Shown here one piece after another: positions 1 through 13,100 of a DNA stretch of 64,000 nucleotides (its first letter is position 1; each line of letters begins with the position of its first letter). Source of the stretch: Asterias amurensis. Taxonomy: Eukaryota > Echinodermata > Asteroidea > Forcipulatida > Asteriidae. The position numbers and the translations under genes are program-made. Below the pieces are notes generated by a model. That model was given only the letters and a program-made list of their open reading frames with translations. It was not told the origin of the DNA and searched no databases. The stretch is from assembly GCF_032118995.1 (NCBI RefSeq), contig NC_092662.1, positions 558,001 to 622,000 on the forward strand. Reading direction: 5' to 3'.

Positions 1-2068
1 AACGCCCTCTCCTTCAAGGTACGCCTCCTCATCATCTGGATTAGGTGAGCCCCGTGGCACAGGGGGAGGAGCAATCAGTGATGGATGGTCCCCAAATGCA
101 GCAGAGAGTCTGGCTGTATAAACAGGTCAAGACAAAAACAAGTTGGTTTTTCGTTTTACGTACTTCTCTTAAACTGAATGGTACGGCCATCATTTGTGGA
201 TGTTTCCCTCCATCCTACAATCTGGACTGTTTTAGAGGATCATTTCCTGCCTCCAGCTCTCCCGAGTTATTTTCATGTTTAATCATTTTCTTCTTGTAGC
301 CCCTTTACCTAGAGTGGTTTTGTTTGGGGCAAACTTGCAAAAAAATAATAAAATAAAACCTTTACCAAGATCAAGTTTTCCTGGACTAGGTTGATTTCTG
401 ATGAATTCTTCCAGAGTGCTCTCCACGTCCATCCTGCTGAGATCCTCCACGCCAAGCATCAGCTCAGCCAGGGCTGTCCCCGTCGTTTGTCTCGATCCTC
501 TGCCGCTGGGTGGTCTACTCTTAGGGTCATACTTAGCTCCTTTTACTGTAAACCCCAAAATAAAACATTATTCAAGTCATTAATAACTAGTTCTCTTATA
601 TAGCGCAGTTAACAATAACCGTACCAATGCGCTTTACATTAGTGCCCTGGTCATTGGGTCAATAACATCCCTGTAATCTTTCTCATCTCCCTGGGGAGTA
701 TACAACCAAGCTGTTGTGGCGCTCAGAAGGCTTTTTAGTCGCACAAGTCCCCCAGGCTCAAGGCAGAGTCACACTGCAGTGATAAAGATCATGACGCAAA
801 GATAACTCATTCATTTGGTTGAAATGCTCCACGCAAAATACGCACACGCTCATTCAACCAATAATGCGTTCTCTTTGAGTTGTGATCGTTATCATTTTTG
901 TTATAGCTGGAGTGTGACTCGGCCTTAAGCCTTGAAGCTCACATATGTTCTTACCGTTTATAAATGCATCCAGCCTGCGCTGTGATGAGTCACCGGTATC
1001 TTTACCACTCTCAGTAGCAGAAGGCCTCCTCTGAGCTTGCTGATGGGTTGGACTGGGTGGTACCTTACGCCCACTCCAGGGGCGACGGGGGCCCTGGTTG
1101 CTAGTCTGACGAGTGCTTTGACGTTCCCCTTGTTGCTTTATGAGTTCAGGGATGGAGGCATTGCTACCCCTGGTGATACAAATGCAGGATACAATTGAAA
1201 TTGATGAAAATGACTTCATTCTTTAACATACCCGACATCAAATGTTAGTTGCGTGTATAAAAAGAAAGTTTCCACAAAGCATCAGGGAAATAAAGACCCT
1301 GTTGACAATGCATTTTTATAATGTGTTGACAAATGACTGTGTCATTACTGAGTAAAAATAGGGCAAAAAAACAACTAAAATCTGCAGAACAGTATTTGAT
1401 TTAAAATGTACATTTAGTAATGAGCTCCACTATCTGTTACGCCTGTAGACTCAAGACATGGACACTGCAGTTGGTGCAAAAATGTTGCAACTTTTAAAGT
1501 TGAGCGGACAAGTCCTAAACTCACAGCCCACAAGTTTTGTCAAGTAATTTTTATTACCAAGCTGTTGCTGTGGCAAGATGTGACTTGGTAGCTAGAGGTG
1601 GTGCTGTATCCAACTCGGTGTACACTTTACGGCTGGAACTTCCGGAAGATGGGCGCAGACTTTTTGATGAGGTTGGCGTCATGTCGTACACATTCGCTTG
1701 GAGCCTTTCCAGCCTTGACAGAGAAACACTACTCGGGCCCAACCAGTCCTTGGGAAATGGTTTTATTAAAATTTAAAGATGCACAACAATCAATTTTAAA
1801 TTAAATAATTAGAAATGCAAACAAATGTTGAGAAAAGACTGAGGAGTGAAACCTTTTTAAGGCTTAATATCCGTTATATAGCCAAAATTTTATTTTCCCA
1901 ATTACAACAATAACAAATGAACTGTAACTGATTAAACAGTCATACTACATTATACAATTACAATGTTATACAAAATTACAAGGTTTAATTTAATTTAATT
2001 CTTTAAAAACTTACCCGCGTAGCAAACTGCTGAATTCTATCATACTTTTGAGCTAGGGCATCTTCCAT
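1..2068 (-). CDS. Unrecognised low-complexity protein, 5' part (5 exons, runs off the window)
   Basis: Five exons join in phase on the minus strand: 2015-2068 (start ATG at 2068), 1558-1748, 955-1169, 366-545, and 113 to the window edge. All have GT-AG borders, and the first donor is a strong GTAAGT. They give about 251 residues. The protein starts MEDALAQKYDRIQQFATR, then has a Ser/Thr-rich stretch, a basic Gln/Arg/Pro-rich stretch (about residues 90-150), a short predicted-helical acidic part (AELMLGVEDLSRMDVESTLE) and a Pro-rich to acidic end (NPDDEEAYLEGEG) at the edge. I do not recognise the family and no catalytic motif is visible. The composition suggests a largely disordered scaffold or adaptor protein. 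The start codon lies 804 bp from the SWI5 start on the other strand, so a shared promoter is possible. The 3' exons lie outside the window. Confidence 0.72.
585..790. repeat. Dispersed repeat shared with 20968-21100
   Basis: This is a near copy of the repeat in ODAD3 intron 8: gcgctttacattagtgcc, then ggtcattgggtcaataacat and ctccctggggagtatacaa. It lies in an intron of the minus-strand gene at the window start. Confidence 0.55.
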
Positions 2069-2872
2069 TGTGGCCCACTATTACAGGTTACAACAGACAC
2101 TTCAAAAAAATACCTAGTTAATCATTTGCACATTTGTAAAAAAAAATAAAAACATTTGGAATTGACGTTTTCATACATGTCAGACGAACTCAAAAAGTGT
2201 AACTGAGCTGCTGCAGAAGTGTTTGTGGGTGACAGAGGTATTTATAAAGTGTAAAAACTTATGGCAAAGCCCTCCAAGTTACTGCAAATTAAGTTTCCTG
2301 CAGTTGAGCTTAACCCCAGTTTTAGCTAATAATGTATTTAAAGCGGTCGAATTATGACGAGAAATAAGTATTATTGCAAAAACTATTTCCTGCAAAAAAA
2401 ACTAGTGATGTTGTCAGTCTAAAAGGCAAAAATAGTTCTTATAAAAAGCTGACTTAAACAAATTTACACAAACTTGAAGGGCTCGCGTCTGTAGAAACCT
2501 ATTCCACAACCAACCTCGTCCTCAAGCTCTTATAGACATAGTTTTACAACATCGTGTGCCATTTCCTCGCTGTACACGGTGAGAGGGAACGATACAGCGT
2601 GCTGCTCAGAAGAACGAGGTTGACCCAGGTGCTTGACAGACAAATCTTTTTAGCGCACAACTAGGCTATAAAACTTCAAAGACGTATCATTGTCCCTTTA
2701 GAGAGCCAATGAAGTTTCTTTGTGACGCCCAATTGGTTGGGGAAGTTTACAGCATGTAAACAGTGTGTCATAACATTGCGGGAAATTTGTATGTGATCTT
2801 ATAATCATACCTCCATGAAAAAACTAACCATACGAAATCAACAAAAGCAAAGTTTTTAAAGATTTTCTAGTG
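2069..2872. promoter_or_regulatory. Head-to-head intergenic region between the unrecognised gene and SWI5
   Basis: These 804 bp separate two divergent start codons and must hold both 5' UTRs and promoters. I see no clear TATA box and no repeat copy. A bidirectional promoter is inferred from geometry alone. Confidence 0.45.
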
Positions 2873-5365
2873 ATGTCCTCACCAACACAGGTAAATACAA
2901 CTGATACTCCCACGACTAAACGACGTTTTCTTGGAGCTGCAAGAAGGAAAAGACCAACTTCCTCAGTGCCATTTTCACCTCAACAGGGAACAGAGCAAAA
3001 GTTTCTCACGAGCGACATTGACAACCTAGACTTGCGTCAGTCGACAGAGGACAAGCAGCAAACCCAAATCACCGATTCTTGCCTTTCAATAAACGACTCA
3101 TTTGTTCAACGTGGTGCTCAGAAAAGAACTTTGGAAGGTGATTCATTCAATGAGACTGTAGAGAAATCCTCAGTTTTGATTACTCCAGTTCGCAGAGGGG
3201 CGAATGGTAGGAAAGGACTCGTTTCACAAAATGACAACTCTACTCCTAGTCCTAGGGTGAAATGTCTTGGGGAGACAGCCACATCTTCTCTGTCCTCATC
3301 TTGTCTGGATGACCAAGCAACACCCATTCAACGGTAATAACTAGACCCCTCTCTTAATACTTATGCATGACGTCATAATTCTAATACCCAAAATGAGGCT
3401 ACGGGCGCACGTTACCCATCACTTGCAGTGGCATATCGTCTCATTTTGAGTTAGCATTGTGACGTACCATAACATATGCATAAGTATTAAGAGAGGCGTA
3501 TATTGCAACTATTAACTAAAACTCATGAATGAAAGTCCTGTACTCTAATAGTGTATATTTTGGCTTGTTGTGATTTAATTAACGTAAGTTGTAACCCTCC
3601 TCCTGATCACTAGCCATAGCACTGATCAGTGACCATGCTCACTGCCGACGGGTTACGTTATCGCAAATAATTTTGGCTTTGCGTTGCCAGTGGCAATGCC
3701 ATATGGAAAAATTTCCAAATCAAACCATCATCAATGTTTCAAACTTAACTTTTAAAATTAGTTTTTAAAAGGGGGGCGTGTCATTTTTTTTTATGTCATT
3801 ATCTTTTTCCTAGGCTTCCAGTTAGAAACTCACTCAGTGGCTCTGCAAGGAAAAGATTCCGTCATGACTTCAAATCACCGGTAAGTTTTACCGTAATGTG
3901 TCAAGAATGTAGAACCAGTCTGACTGAGACTGCCCAAGGGGTGCCTTGCTGTTCCACCCCTTGCCCGCCCACCCTTCCCAGCAAGCAATCAACTCTATAC
4001 ATCTGCACCAACACCTAACATTAAAAATTTTGCAGTAGAAAGACAGCTTTTTAACTTAAAAGGGGAGATTATTTATGTCTAAGGCAGATGGGCCTTTGAA
4101 ATATTTGCAACTCCACATTCAAAGTATTTCTTGTCAATTGCAGATGAGAAGCAACCAGGGCTCTTCACCCAAACCAGCGGAACAACCCGACAGGGCTAAA
4201 AGTATCGAAAGCTTGCAGCAAACTTTAGAAGAGATAAAGACAGAAATTGCATCCTTACAAAACGAGTAAGATGAGTTCAAGTATGACTAGTGTCACTGTG
4301 AGCCACACAAAACATTTCTCTAAAGAACAAACTATACATGGCAAATGGACACACACATGGTGTTACCGCAAACCATATATATATTGATATCTCAACGTGC
4401 AAAAAAATCCCATTACACTGGACTAGTTTCTCTTTGATGATTTATGCAAAAAGAATATTATTGGTTTTGTCTTGACATTGGTTTGTAACGTTTAGCCAAC
4501 AATTTTTTTGTCACCAAGGGGTTTTTGCGAGGATGAGCTCCAGACACACATCACTAAAATGCATGAATACAATGAGCTTAAAGACACTGGTCAGATGATA
4601 CTTGGAAAGATAGGTGAGTAGAGTGAAAAATATGTGTAGACGTACCTTGGTATAATGTATGCATGATGTCATAACCCATGACACCCACAGCAATTGCCAT
4701 GGTGCTATGTGCTCTCGCTATGATGCAAGGTTCCTGTAGAAATTGCTGGGAAGTTCAAGACCATGTAGAAGTCAAAAGGAGACTGCGCATTGTCCCCATC
4801 CTGGGCGCAGTGCCTACATAGCTGTGTGTTTTCATTGTTTCATCAGCGTTTTAACTCTAAGATGGCGTCAGGCTGACATCAATGCACAGTGGCCATTCTC
4901 TTCTCTTTAAGTAACATCTTCCAGCATCGAAACATCAACTTACCAAAAGATTGATTGAAAAACACTTTTCTTTTAATATTTACTCCAAAGGGCAAAGGCA
5001 CCAAGGCGGTTTCTCCCCTATAAAGGGTAGCTCTTTGAGGATATTTCTTAGATTTGTATTAGAACATTTCAAGGGATACCCAGGCCATGATCATCAGGGG
5101 CAACAGAGTTTGCCTCCATGAAGTATCAGGTCCAGGACTGTATGCCTAGTTTTTAAAAGAGCAAGGGCACTGAGGCATTTTCTCCTTAGTAAAGGGCACC
5201 CTATGAGGAAATTGTAGATTTCTACACGAGCATTCAAGGGCACCAAGGCAATGTCTCACTCTTTCCAAGTTTCAAACCTCAGTTTTTCTCGTATTTGCAG
5301 CCATGATAGATGGAGTAACTACCAAAGATCTTTATGAGAGGTTTGGTCTGGAGCTAAACGACTGA
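2873..5365 (+). CDS. SWI5: DNA repair protein SWI5 homolog
   Basis: Five exons join in phase: 2873-3333, 3814-3880, 4144-4265, 4519-4613 and 5301-5365 (stop TGA), giving 269 residues. The first in-frame ATG is at 2873. The C-terminal third is the diagnostic Swi5 domain: a heptad-rich helix (SLQQTLEEIKTEIASLQNE), then HEYNELKDTGQMILGKI, then DGVTTKDLYERFGLELND at the very end. This matches the conserved end of animal SWI5 proteins. SWI5 pairs with SFR1/MEI5 and stabilises RAD51 filaments during homologous recombination in the nucleus. Residues 1-155 are a long, basic, Ser/Thr-rich N-terminal extension (KRRFLGAARRKRP) of the sort found in vertebrate but not yeast SWI5. Intron 1 holds a palindromic MITE (3349-3501). 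A polyadenylation signal follows at 5413. Confidence 0.95.
3349..3501. mobile_element. Palindromic MITE in SWI5 intron 1
   Basis: The ends are inverted repeats: cctctcttaatacttatgca on the left and its reverse complement just before 3501. The middle is also partly palindromic (tgacgtca-like, and caaaatgag against ctcattttg). No coding capacity is present. It looks like a non-autonomous DNA transposon. Confidence 0.7.
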
Positions 5366-5640
5366 TGGAATCTTCAGTTTAAAAGAGCAAGTAAAGTCCG
5401 GTAGGTACCCTAAATAAAACAATATTATTAAAGCCCCATCCACTAGAATGTCCTATTGTTTTGGAGCAAGGCTCGGTATTTTATTCACTCCTTCTACTAG
5501 GTACAGGCCGGTATGCTTTGTTTTTGAAAGGGCAAGGGCACCAAGACATTTTCTCCTTGGTAAAGGGCACCCTATGAGGAATTTGTTAATTTCTACTGAA
5601 GCATTTTAAGGGCACCAAGGCAATGACCGGGGGCATAGAG
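4970..5640. repeat. Three diverged copies of an AAAGGGCACC-type repeat around the last SWI5 exon
   Basis: Segments near 4977-5110, 5150-5260 and 5518-5640 share phrases such as aagggcaccaaggca, ttttctcctt and gggcaccctatgagga. A related copy lies at about 20030-20140. They flank the last SWI5 exon (5301-5365) on both sides. They are too diverged for exact boundaries. Confidence 0.55.
5413..5418 (+). terminator. Likely SWI5 polyadenylation signal
   Basis: This AATAAA hexamer lies 48 bp after the SWI5 stop codon and is the first one downstream. Confidence 0.6.
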
Positions 5641-7162
5641 TCAAGCGCCTTCGTTGCTTCCGTAGAGCAGGCCTGAAGTTACCTCGGAGTCGCACTGCTA
5701 TGGTTCGTATCGAGTGGATTTCTTCTGTTAGTTCAGCTGGTATTGTGTGGAAACTCCTTGGCTTGTGAACTGTGGGGTTTTTTGTGTGGTAAGAGTCAGT
5801 TGGACACTGTACCAATAGTGGTTTGTGCTGTGGACTTGTGGACTTAGTCTCCACGGTGTGGAATTTCTTGGCAAGAGTTAGTTGGGTTGGACAGTGCACC
5901 GATAGAAACAGGATTAAGATAAAGTGAATTTAAAAAACACACAATCACTTTCAGAGGCTTTTATTGTATAGTTTTTTTTCATGATTTTAATAGTACATCA
6001 ACGCAAACTTGAAAAAACTAAACAAACTTTACCTTGTTGAACTGCAAAAGTCTAGTGTTGTATTTGTACAACCAGTATCCTGATAATAACTTAGCGTTGG
6101 CAAAAAATTCCGATACTAGGTTTATTGATAGATTATCACAAGAGTACAATAAATTGAAGAAACTGAAATGATCACAGTCAAACTTTGATTGCATTTATTC
6201 CTCAAAATTTAAATGCTTTGCCTAAAAATATACTTGATGAATGGTCTCTAAAAGTTTTTAACTTCACTACTTTCTGACGTTAGGATTTTACAAATCCCTG
6301 AAAAATACGATATAAAATTGATTCATAGTATCTGTGATACAAAGTTATTGATTATAAAAGTATCAATTTTTCCCCCTTTTTTTAGGCAATCAAGGTTTTC
6401 CCAAAGTCATTTTGAAACATTTATTTAAATATTTAGATATATTTCACTTAACAAAAGCAAATCCACGAAGGAAAATTTAAAGATTGTACAAATTATTATT
6501 TTACATTTTTGATGTTTCAATTTTCATGATGACTGAGCTTCTATGGTGATAATCTATTTTGTTGTTCAGTCAGGTCAACCTGTATCTACTGTATACATTG
6601 TACATGTATGTGGGAACAAATTTTTATATAAAATTTGATGTCAGGAAATTGTGTCCGACTTAAATTCCTGTGGGAGTGAAGATTTCACTTAAACTTGTCT
6701 TTCTAAATCTAATCCCATAGTCTAATCCCGTAATCTAATCCCATTCTGGATGGATGGTAAAGTGTCTTGGGATTGGTCGATGGGGGCGTGTAAACAGCGC
6801 AATGGTGTTTGAGACAGGTCCATTGTGCTTGAACACAGGGAGGTGGTGCCAGGTCTGGAACTCGTCTTTGTGGCTCCGTGTGTAGGGTGTGAGGAGTTGG
6901 ATTCGGCGTTCGTTGTGACTCGGCTGTTTGCAGCCTTTGTTGAGTGTCACAGAGGCAACAGGTTTCCCCCTGAAATTAGAAAACGAGACGCAGGTTTAGT
7001 CAGATGTAGTCTTGAAAAGTCTTTTTACAGCCTGCACCATGTGTACATAAAAGTGTTTGTAGATATTCGAAAAACTCCCATACACGTACAGGACTAAAAT
7101 ATTTGAAAAACTGTTGTGCAGATTTGGACTGTGCGGTAAGTCTGCATAGGATTTTTCAGTGC
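5641..7162. other. Convergent intergenic region between SWI5 and the next minus-strand gene
   Basis: This region separates the 3' ends of two convergent genes. I see AT-rich sequence, an imperfect duplication near 5745-5905 (gtgtggaa...cttggc and gacagtgcaccgatag-like phrases) and short direct repeats of aatctaatccc near 6705-6745. ORFs here are short and resemble nothing known to me. TTTATT at about 5951 could be the minus-strand polyadenylation signal of the 7163-15575 gene, which would mean a 3' UTR of about 1.2 kb. Confidence 0.4.
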
Positions 7163-10100
7163 TTACTTTTTGAGGGCATCCATGACGTCTTGCAGTTTGC
7201 TTCCATCACAAATCTTGCAAGTACCCTGTCCTTTGCCGTCGGTGTGGAGCTGGTGACTTGAAATGATCTCTTTAGCTCCCATCAACTTGCTGCCAGCGAG
7301 GGAACCGAAAAACTCAATGGCCACCTCGCGATCTAAGAATAAATATTGAAGAAAAAAATGATTTAGATATTCACATTATCAATATGGAAACTTATTCTGA
7401 ACATCTGACACAATTTGTACATGGTTTTTGGCTGGTAACCTCATTCTGGTGAGCAAAAATATTTGTTGCTTAGTAAATTCTTGTGCTTAGGCAGCTCTCT
7501 GAAATACCTGGTTAACATCAGTAGAACTTGGCCTTCCAAGGTTTTTTTTATTTTACAAAGTTTTATTGTGATACCAAAAGTAACAGGCATGGAGTGACAT
7601 GAAAACCATGTCCTCTGTTGCCACTCGGCCTGCCCTTTGTGGCCCGCCAAATATTCCCAGACTTTTAGACCTTCCAATGGAAGTGCCATACAAAATGGAA
7701 ATAGCCCCCACCCCCTTTAAAGATGTAATTTTAGGTCTGGTACCTCGCTCGTTAGCCGTAGACAGCCATTTCTCCACAGCCTTCTTGGAATCAGGTTGAA
7801 GCGCCCTGTTGAGGGTCCTGTCTATATCGGCAGCCTGCATGGCATTGTTGATAATCTTGGTCTGGCTCATACCGGCTGTCTTGAGCCAGTCCTGAGCGGC
7901 AGGCATGGCTCTGGGCTTCAAGTTACGAGACATCTACAAGTGATTAAAGCAAACAATTAAATTAGTTAATTCTGTAGGGATGAGATATTTCAGACTTTTT
8001 TTCTTAATTCAGACTTCTTAAAGGAACACGTTGCCTTGGATCGGTCGAGTTGGTCTTTGAAAAGCGTTTGTAACCGTTTTTTATAAAATGCATATGTGTA
8101 GAAAGATGTTGTAAAAGTAGAATACAATGATCCACACAAACATGCCTCGAAATTGCGTGGTTTTCCTTTTACCTCGTCGACTAACACGTCGGCCATTTAT
8201 GGGGGTCAAAATTTTGACTCCCATAAATGGCCGACCATGTTAGTTCGCACAGTAGAGGGAAAACCACGCAATTTCGAGGCAAACTTGTGTGGATCATTGT
8301 ATTCTACTTTTCAAACATCTTTCCAACCATATGCATTTTATAAAAAACGGTTACAAACGCTTTTGTTTTGACCAACTCGTCCGATCCAAGGCAACGTGTT
8401 CCTTTAAGTCAGCTTTGAAGAAAGGCCGCCATAATTTTTTCCATTTCTTCTTTTTGGTCTACTACGACTATCTTGCATTCTAGGTCTTTTGTCAGTTTAA
8501 GAATGAAAGATGTAATTTCCAATGATTAGAGATTTAGCCCCTAAAAAGAGGTGGCACAATAAACCATATATTTTGTGATGTTCCATCTTGTTTCCAACGA
8601 TTCAGCACAGAGGCCATTTTAGTAACTATATGGCTTAGGGGATCCAGCATAGGGAACATTGGTCTGTTCAAAGTCCTGCTCCGAAAAGGAGAATGTTTTC
8701 ATCATTACTGATGGAGCCCAAGCCTGACCCCAAGCCGAGGACTGAGCACAAGCCATGGTTTCAAGAACAGCCTATGTAACCAAATGGAAGGTGAACAAGT
8801 CTGATACCATTTTGGTATAATGAGAGTTTTGCAATCATTATTGCCATTTGAGAAGGGGAACAAGACTAAAAGAGAAAGAGGGTCTATGCACTACCTGGGA
8901 CTTGATGTCAGTGCCACCTTGATGAGACTGTGAGAAAGGCATGGCAGGCAACTTTGGAGCTGTTTTAAAGAAAGGAAACAAAGAACTCATTAGTGAACAA
9001 TTCAGGATGTGGATGGCAAAAATGTAAACTTAAGGAATATTGTCTTATCAATTTAACTGTTACGGTATGTTATTATAAACAATATCATCATGATCATCTG
9101 TTTTTTTTCTTGTTTAACTCACCTCCAGGAGTCGCCACCTTCCTGATTCCACCTAAGGACGCTACCTTCAGTTCCTCATCAATGATGTCCTTTTCCCTGG
9201 ATTGTTTGAACATCCCGTACGGCGGCACATGATGGGTGGTTGATGTCCTATGGGACCTTCGAGATGGCAGGAGCTTGTGGTCCATCTCACGGAGTTTGCC
9301 CACTTCCTTCAAGACATTGTTGCTGGGGCTGGCATCTGTAAGATATTTTGAATATGTGTTCATGATCCAACCTTTTGTTTTCATGTTTTGTTTACAAAAT
9401 GATCACCTTGAGTAACAGATTGATCCTGTATGGGTTTTGAGGCATTGCATGGTGAGCATGCGATAACACCTGTAATGTCTACTTTGCTTGGGTACATTTT
9501 TTCTTGAGAACTTGTCTCGTTAGTTTTATTTACTGCCAATGAGTAGATTCTGAAGTTGGGGGATTTAATTCTGAAACTAACTGTCCTGTTTATTAAGTCC
9601 TACCTGGGGGAGGGGAAGGGTAGGAAATCAAGGGGAACTACTTATTTTGCTTAGTCAATAATTGGGACACCAAGGATTGGAGCAAAACAAAAAATAAGAT
9701 GTGTTACTTTTTAAGTACAAAAGCCTACTCAAACATTTCTTGGCTAAATTTTGTACTGAGGTCTAAAAATATAAGTATGTTTTTGGATTTACACACATTT
9801 CCGATTGCCGTTAATGTCCTCGTAGAAGCGCTGCTTGCTGTCCAGTAGTAGCCGCTCTTTCTGCTGCTTATAGGAAGGCTCATCCACGATAAGACGAGTT
9901 GGAACCTTCCAGTTCATGAACATCTGCAAGGAAAAAAGAAACACAGTTCTATTTGCATATATTAAACTTAACCAATACCAGGGGTTTGAAGCGAGCAAGG
10001 CATGTTGGAAAAAAATGGCACCGTGAGAGTCGCCCCCTGGCAACGAGATTGACGAATGGATTATTCTAGGGTGTGCATGCCTTCACTTTGCTCTTGAAGG

Positions 10101-13100
10101 AGCATAGCAGTTTCCCTCTGTTATAGTAGCACTTTATTGAGGAAAATGTAAGTTTGTAATGGAACTTTGCAAAGGGCATCACAGTAATAGCACATGGCAC
10201 CATGTCAATTGCAATGGGTTTTAATTCGAGGCCCGGGTCTGAGAAGAATAAGAGACTGAGGAACATATGGTGGCAGCCGACACACTAAGTAAACATCCAA
10301 CTACTTATGTAGTTCTGAGCATGTACAGATTTCCAAGACAATAGATTTCCAAGTCTATAGATGTGTTTTTTTAGTCTGCTACCACCTAGTGTCCCCAACA
10401 GTCGCCAAGCCCATCATACTTTAGAAAGGAGTTTACTCTTTACACAGGTGTGTGCATAAAGCTTCCATCAAAGTTCCATCAACTGAACAGACTACCAGTA
10501 AATAAATCTTGTATTTAAAGAAGAGGGTAAGGTCAACAGATTTTAAGTTGTTTGTTTGTCTTCTAATGGTCTTATGTAATCCCCAACCTCTCTGAGTAAA
10601 CTTAACAAAAACTAGATAAGACTGGTTTATACATCCAGTACAAGGAATTTTCTTTTGTTGGTCAACAAAGACCGCAAATCCACTTGGAATGAGGTGGCCA
10701 TGATGAAGCTGCTGTACTGCTGGCTATACAGAGAAAGTATAAACCTATGATTGATAATTATAAGAAAGTTTAGAAAACTTCCAGAAGTTCCAGTTAGTAT
10801 GTAGTTGAGGCACATGGTGAGGTATCCATGCATTGAACATGCCAACTTCTTTGTTACAGAAATGTTATAAAAGGACAACAACAAAAACCAGAAACGAAAA
10901 GTAGTTAATGAAATTTTGGAATGTACTCTTTGTGCAGAACCCACAGTGTTATTTATAATGAGAGCCGACTGTGTTAGGTTCAAGCATAGAGCAAGGAACA
11001 AGGAGGAACGTCATGCGTATTTATCTACTTTGGTGTGTACCAATTATTGTTGTTAATTTATCAGACAAAAATGTCTATTTCCTCTATTATCTATAATCTC
11101 AATGATTGTCAATTCATACCAGTGCTTATCTTTCTATCGGAACTATTGTCAAATTCAAGGAAAAATTCATTTGAAGATCTTAGAAACCAGTAAAATTTGT
11201 CTATTTCAGAACTAATATGCATGTTTGCATAAAAAATTGAGACCAATTCAAGAACTGACTCCGCGGTAGTGCAGTTAATTACGATCCTTTAAGCTAAAGT
11301 AGTAGTAGTTCCATCATGGTCCCATCAAGCCAATTTGCTATACCATCCGCCCAGGTAGTAGTTAAAAGCAGGACAGTTCTTTTCGGAACTGAGAAGTCTC
11401 CCGAATATCCGATAAATATACTCCGCGGTAGTAGAATATAGAAAGACACAGTTCTTTAAAGAACTTCTTTAAAGAACAAACTCTACCTGTATGGTGTTAC
11501 CGCAAACCAAATACAGTATTAATCACGTTTGTGACTCTCTAAATAACACTTCAATAAACAAAATGCTTTTGGATTTTAATTTGATTGAAAGTAATGAACC
11601 AGTTATCAACGCCACTTGGCACCTCAACTGCACAATTACTGTTGATTTCTATAGGTTTTTCCTAACGGCGTGGAACGTATAACTTTGTCAAAGAAATACA
11701 CTAATTACATTGCCCGGCATACAACAATAATATTGTGTCCATATTTCAGACAATTTTCCGGTAAAAGAACTTATAACTTCGTCAAAGAACACTAATTACA
11801 TTGCCTGGCATACAACAAATGATGTTGTGTCCATATTTCAGATAATTTCTCAGATAAAAGAACTTATAACTTCGTCAAAGACCACTAATTACATTGCCTT
11901 ACATACAACAAACTATATTGTGTCCATATTTCGGAAAATTTTTCCCGATAAAAGAGGGAAAACCTCAACAGAAATTACTGGACCCGGCGACTCCATTCCT
12001 TTTGATGTCATTTAACAGGCACAGTGGTCTCACACTCAAATTATGACCACGGAGGGGGAGGTAGAAATTATATTTCTACCTCCATGCTATGACAAAGTTC
12101 AATCTGATTAAAACTTCGTCATTTACAATAATGTAATTTGCAATCATGATTCGGCCCTTTGAAGAAAAAGTAGAGCAGGGGCTGGCCTACAATATATACT
12201 GGGCTTTATATCTTTCTCATGCGATTTAAAAAACATCGCTGACTGTTCTGATTTTGTTTTTGCTCACAGAATAAAAATAAAAAAAATCTGAAATAAGACT
12301 ATTAAAGTTGGAGGAATAACCCCCCATTTAGCTCTATATTTGCTCAATGATTGTGTCCAAATAAAATTGTCGTAACATAAACGCATAAAAGGAGTTCGCG
12401 GAATGCGAACACAATCCTTATTGTCGAGTGACACTGTTTTTTATAATCAGGCCTATCTTGGACCAGTAGAGTTACGGAGTAAAGCAAGAAGTGGTAATAA
12501 TATATCCATTTATAAATAAATTAAAGCACCTACCGCATCGGCCGTCACTGCCATAATTGATCTTCAGTCAAAAAGATGTCTTCAAAAGATAAAATTGCCC
12601 AAAATGTTCTCTACATACTGAGCATAAAGTTAAAGTTTTCTCCACTCCCATGTGTTGAATGTTGACAAGATTTTGTAAACTACAACTCTGTACAATTGAA
12701 TAGGAACACAATGGATCAGACACGTTATAGGGTGTGTGCAGGGCTAGGGGTGCATAGTGGGTCCCCGTTGCTAAGGGTACGGCGTGCTGATGGCCCCCAC
12801 AGGGTCGTGTGAAGGGCATAATTGGAGCGGGTCACCCACCGCAGTTAATACAGGTACCTAATTGACAAAAAGTTCGGTCGCGGGCGAGTCCTGGTTTTGT
12901 ATGAGTGACACTCCAACCACAATGGTATTGTCAACAGAGCGACAAAAGCAATCCGGCTGAGCTTGTTCAACATGGGATCGAGAAAATCCGCTTCAGTTTT
13001 GATTGGCAATGTGATTAATCCGGTATAAACATGTGGCATATGCGCATAATTTATGCTCTATCAAGATTAGTAAAATAAAATGTGGTTTAATTGATAAAAT

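Noticed and set aside
5606-5899. Minus-strand 97-codon frame after SWI5
   Set aside because: It lies in repeat-rich DNA, has no recognisable domain, and overlaps the AAAGGGCACC repeat.
10627-11001. Minus-strand 124-codon frame in an intron
   Set aside because: Biased AT-rich composition, no splice or promoter signals, and it sits within a large intron of a same-strand gene.
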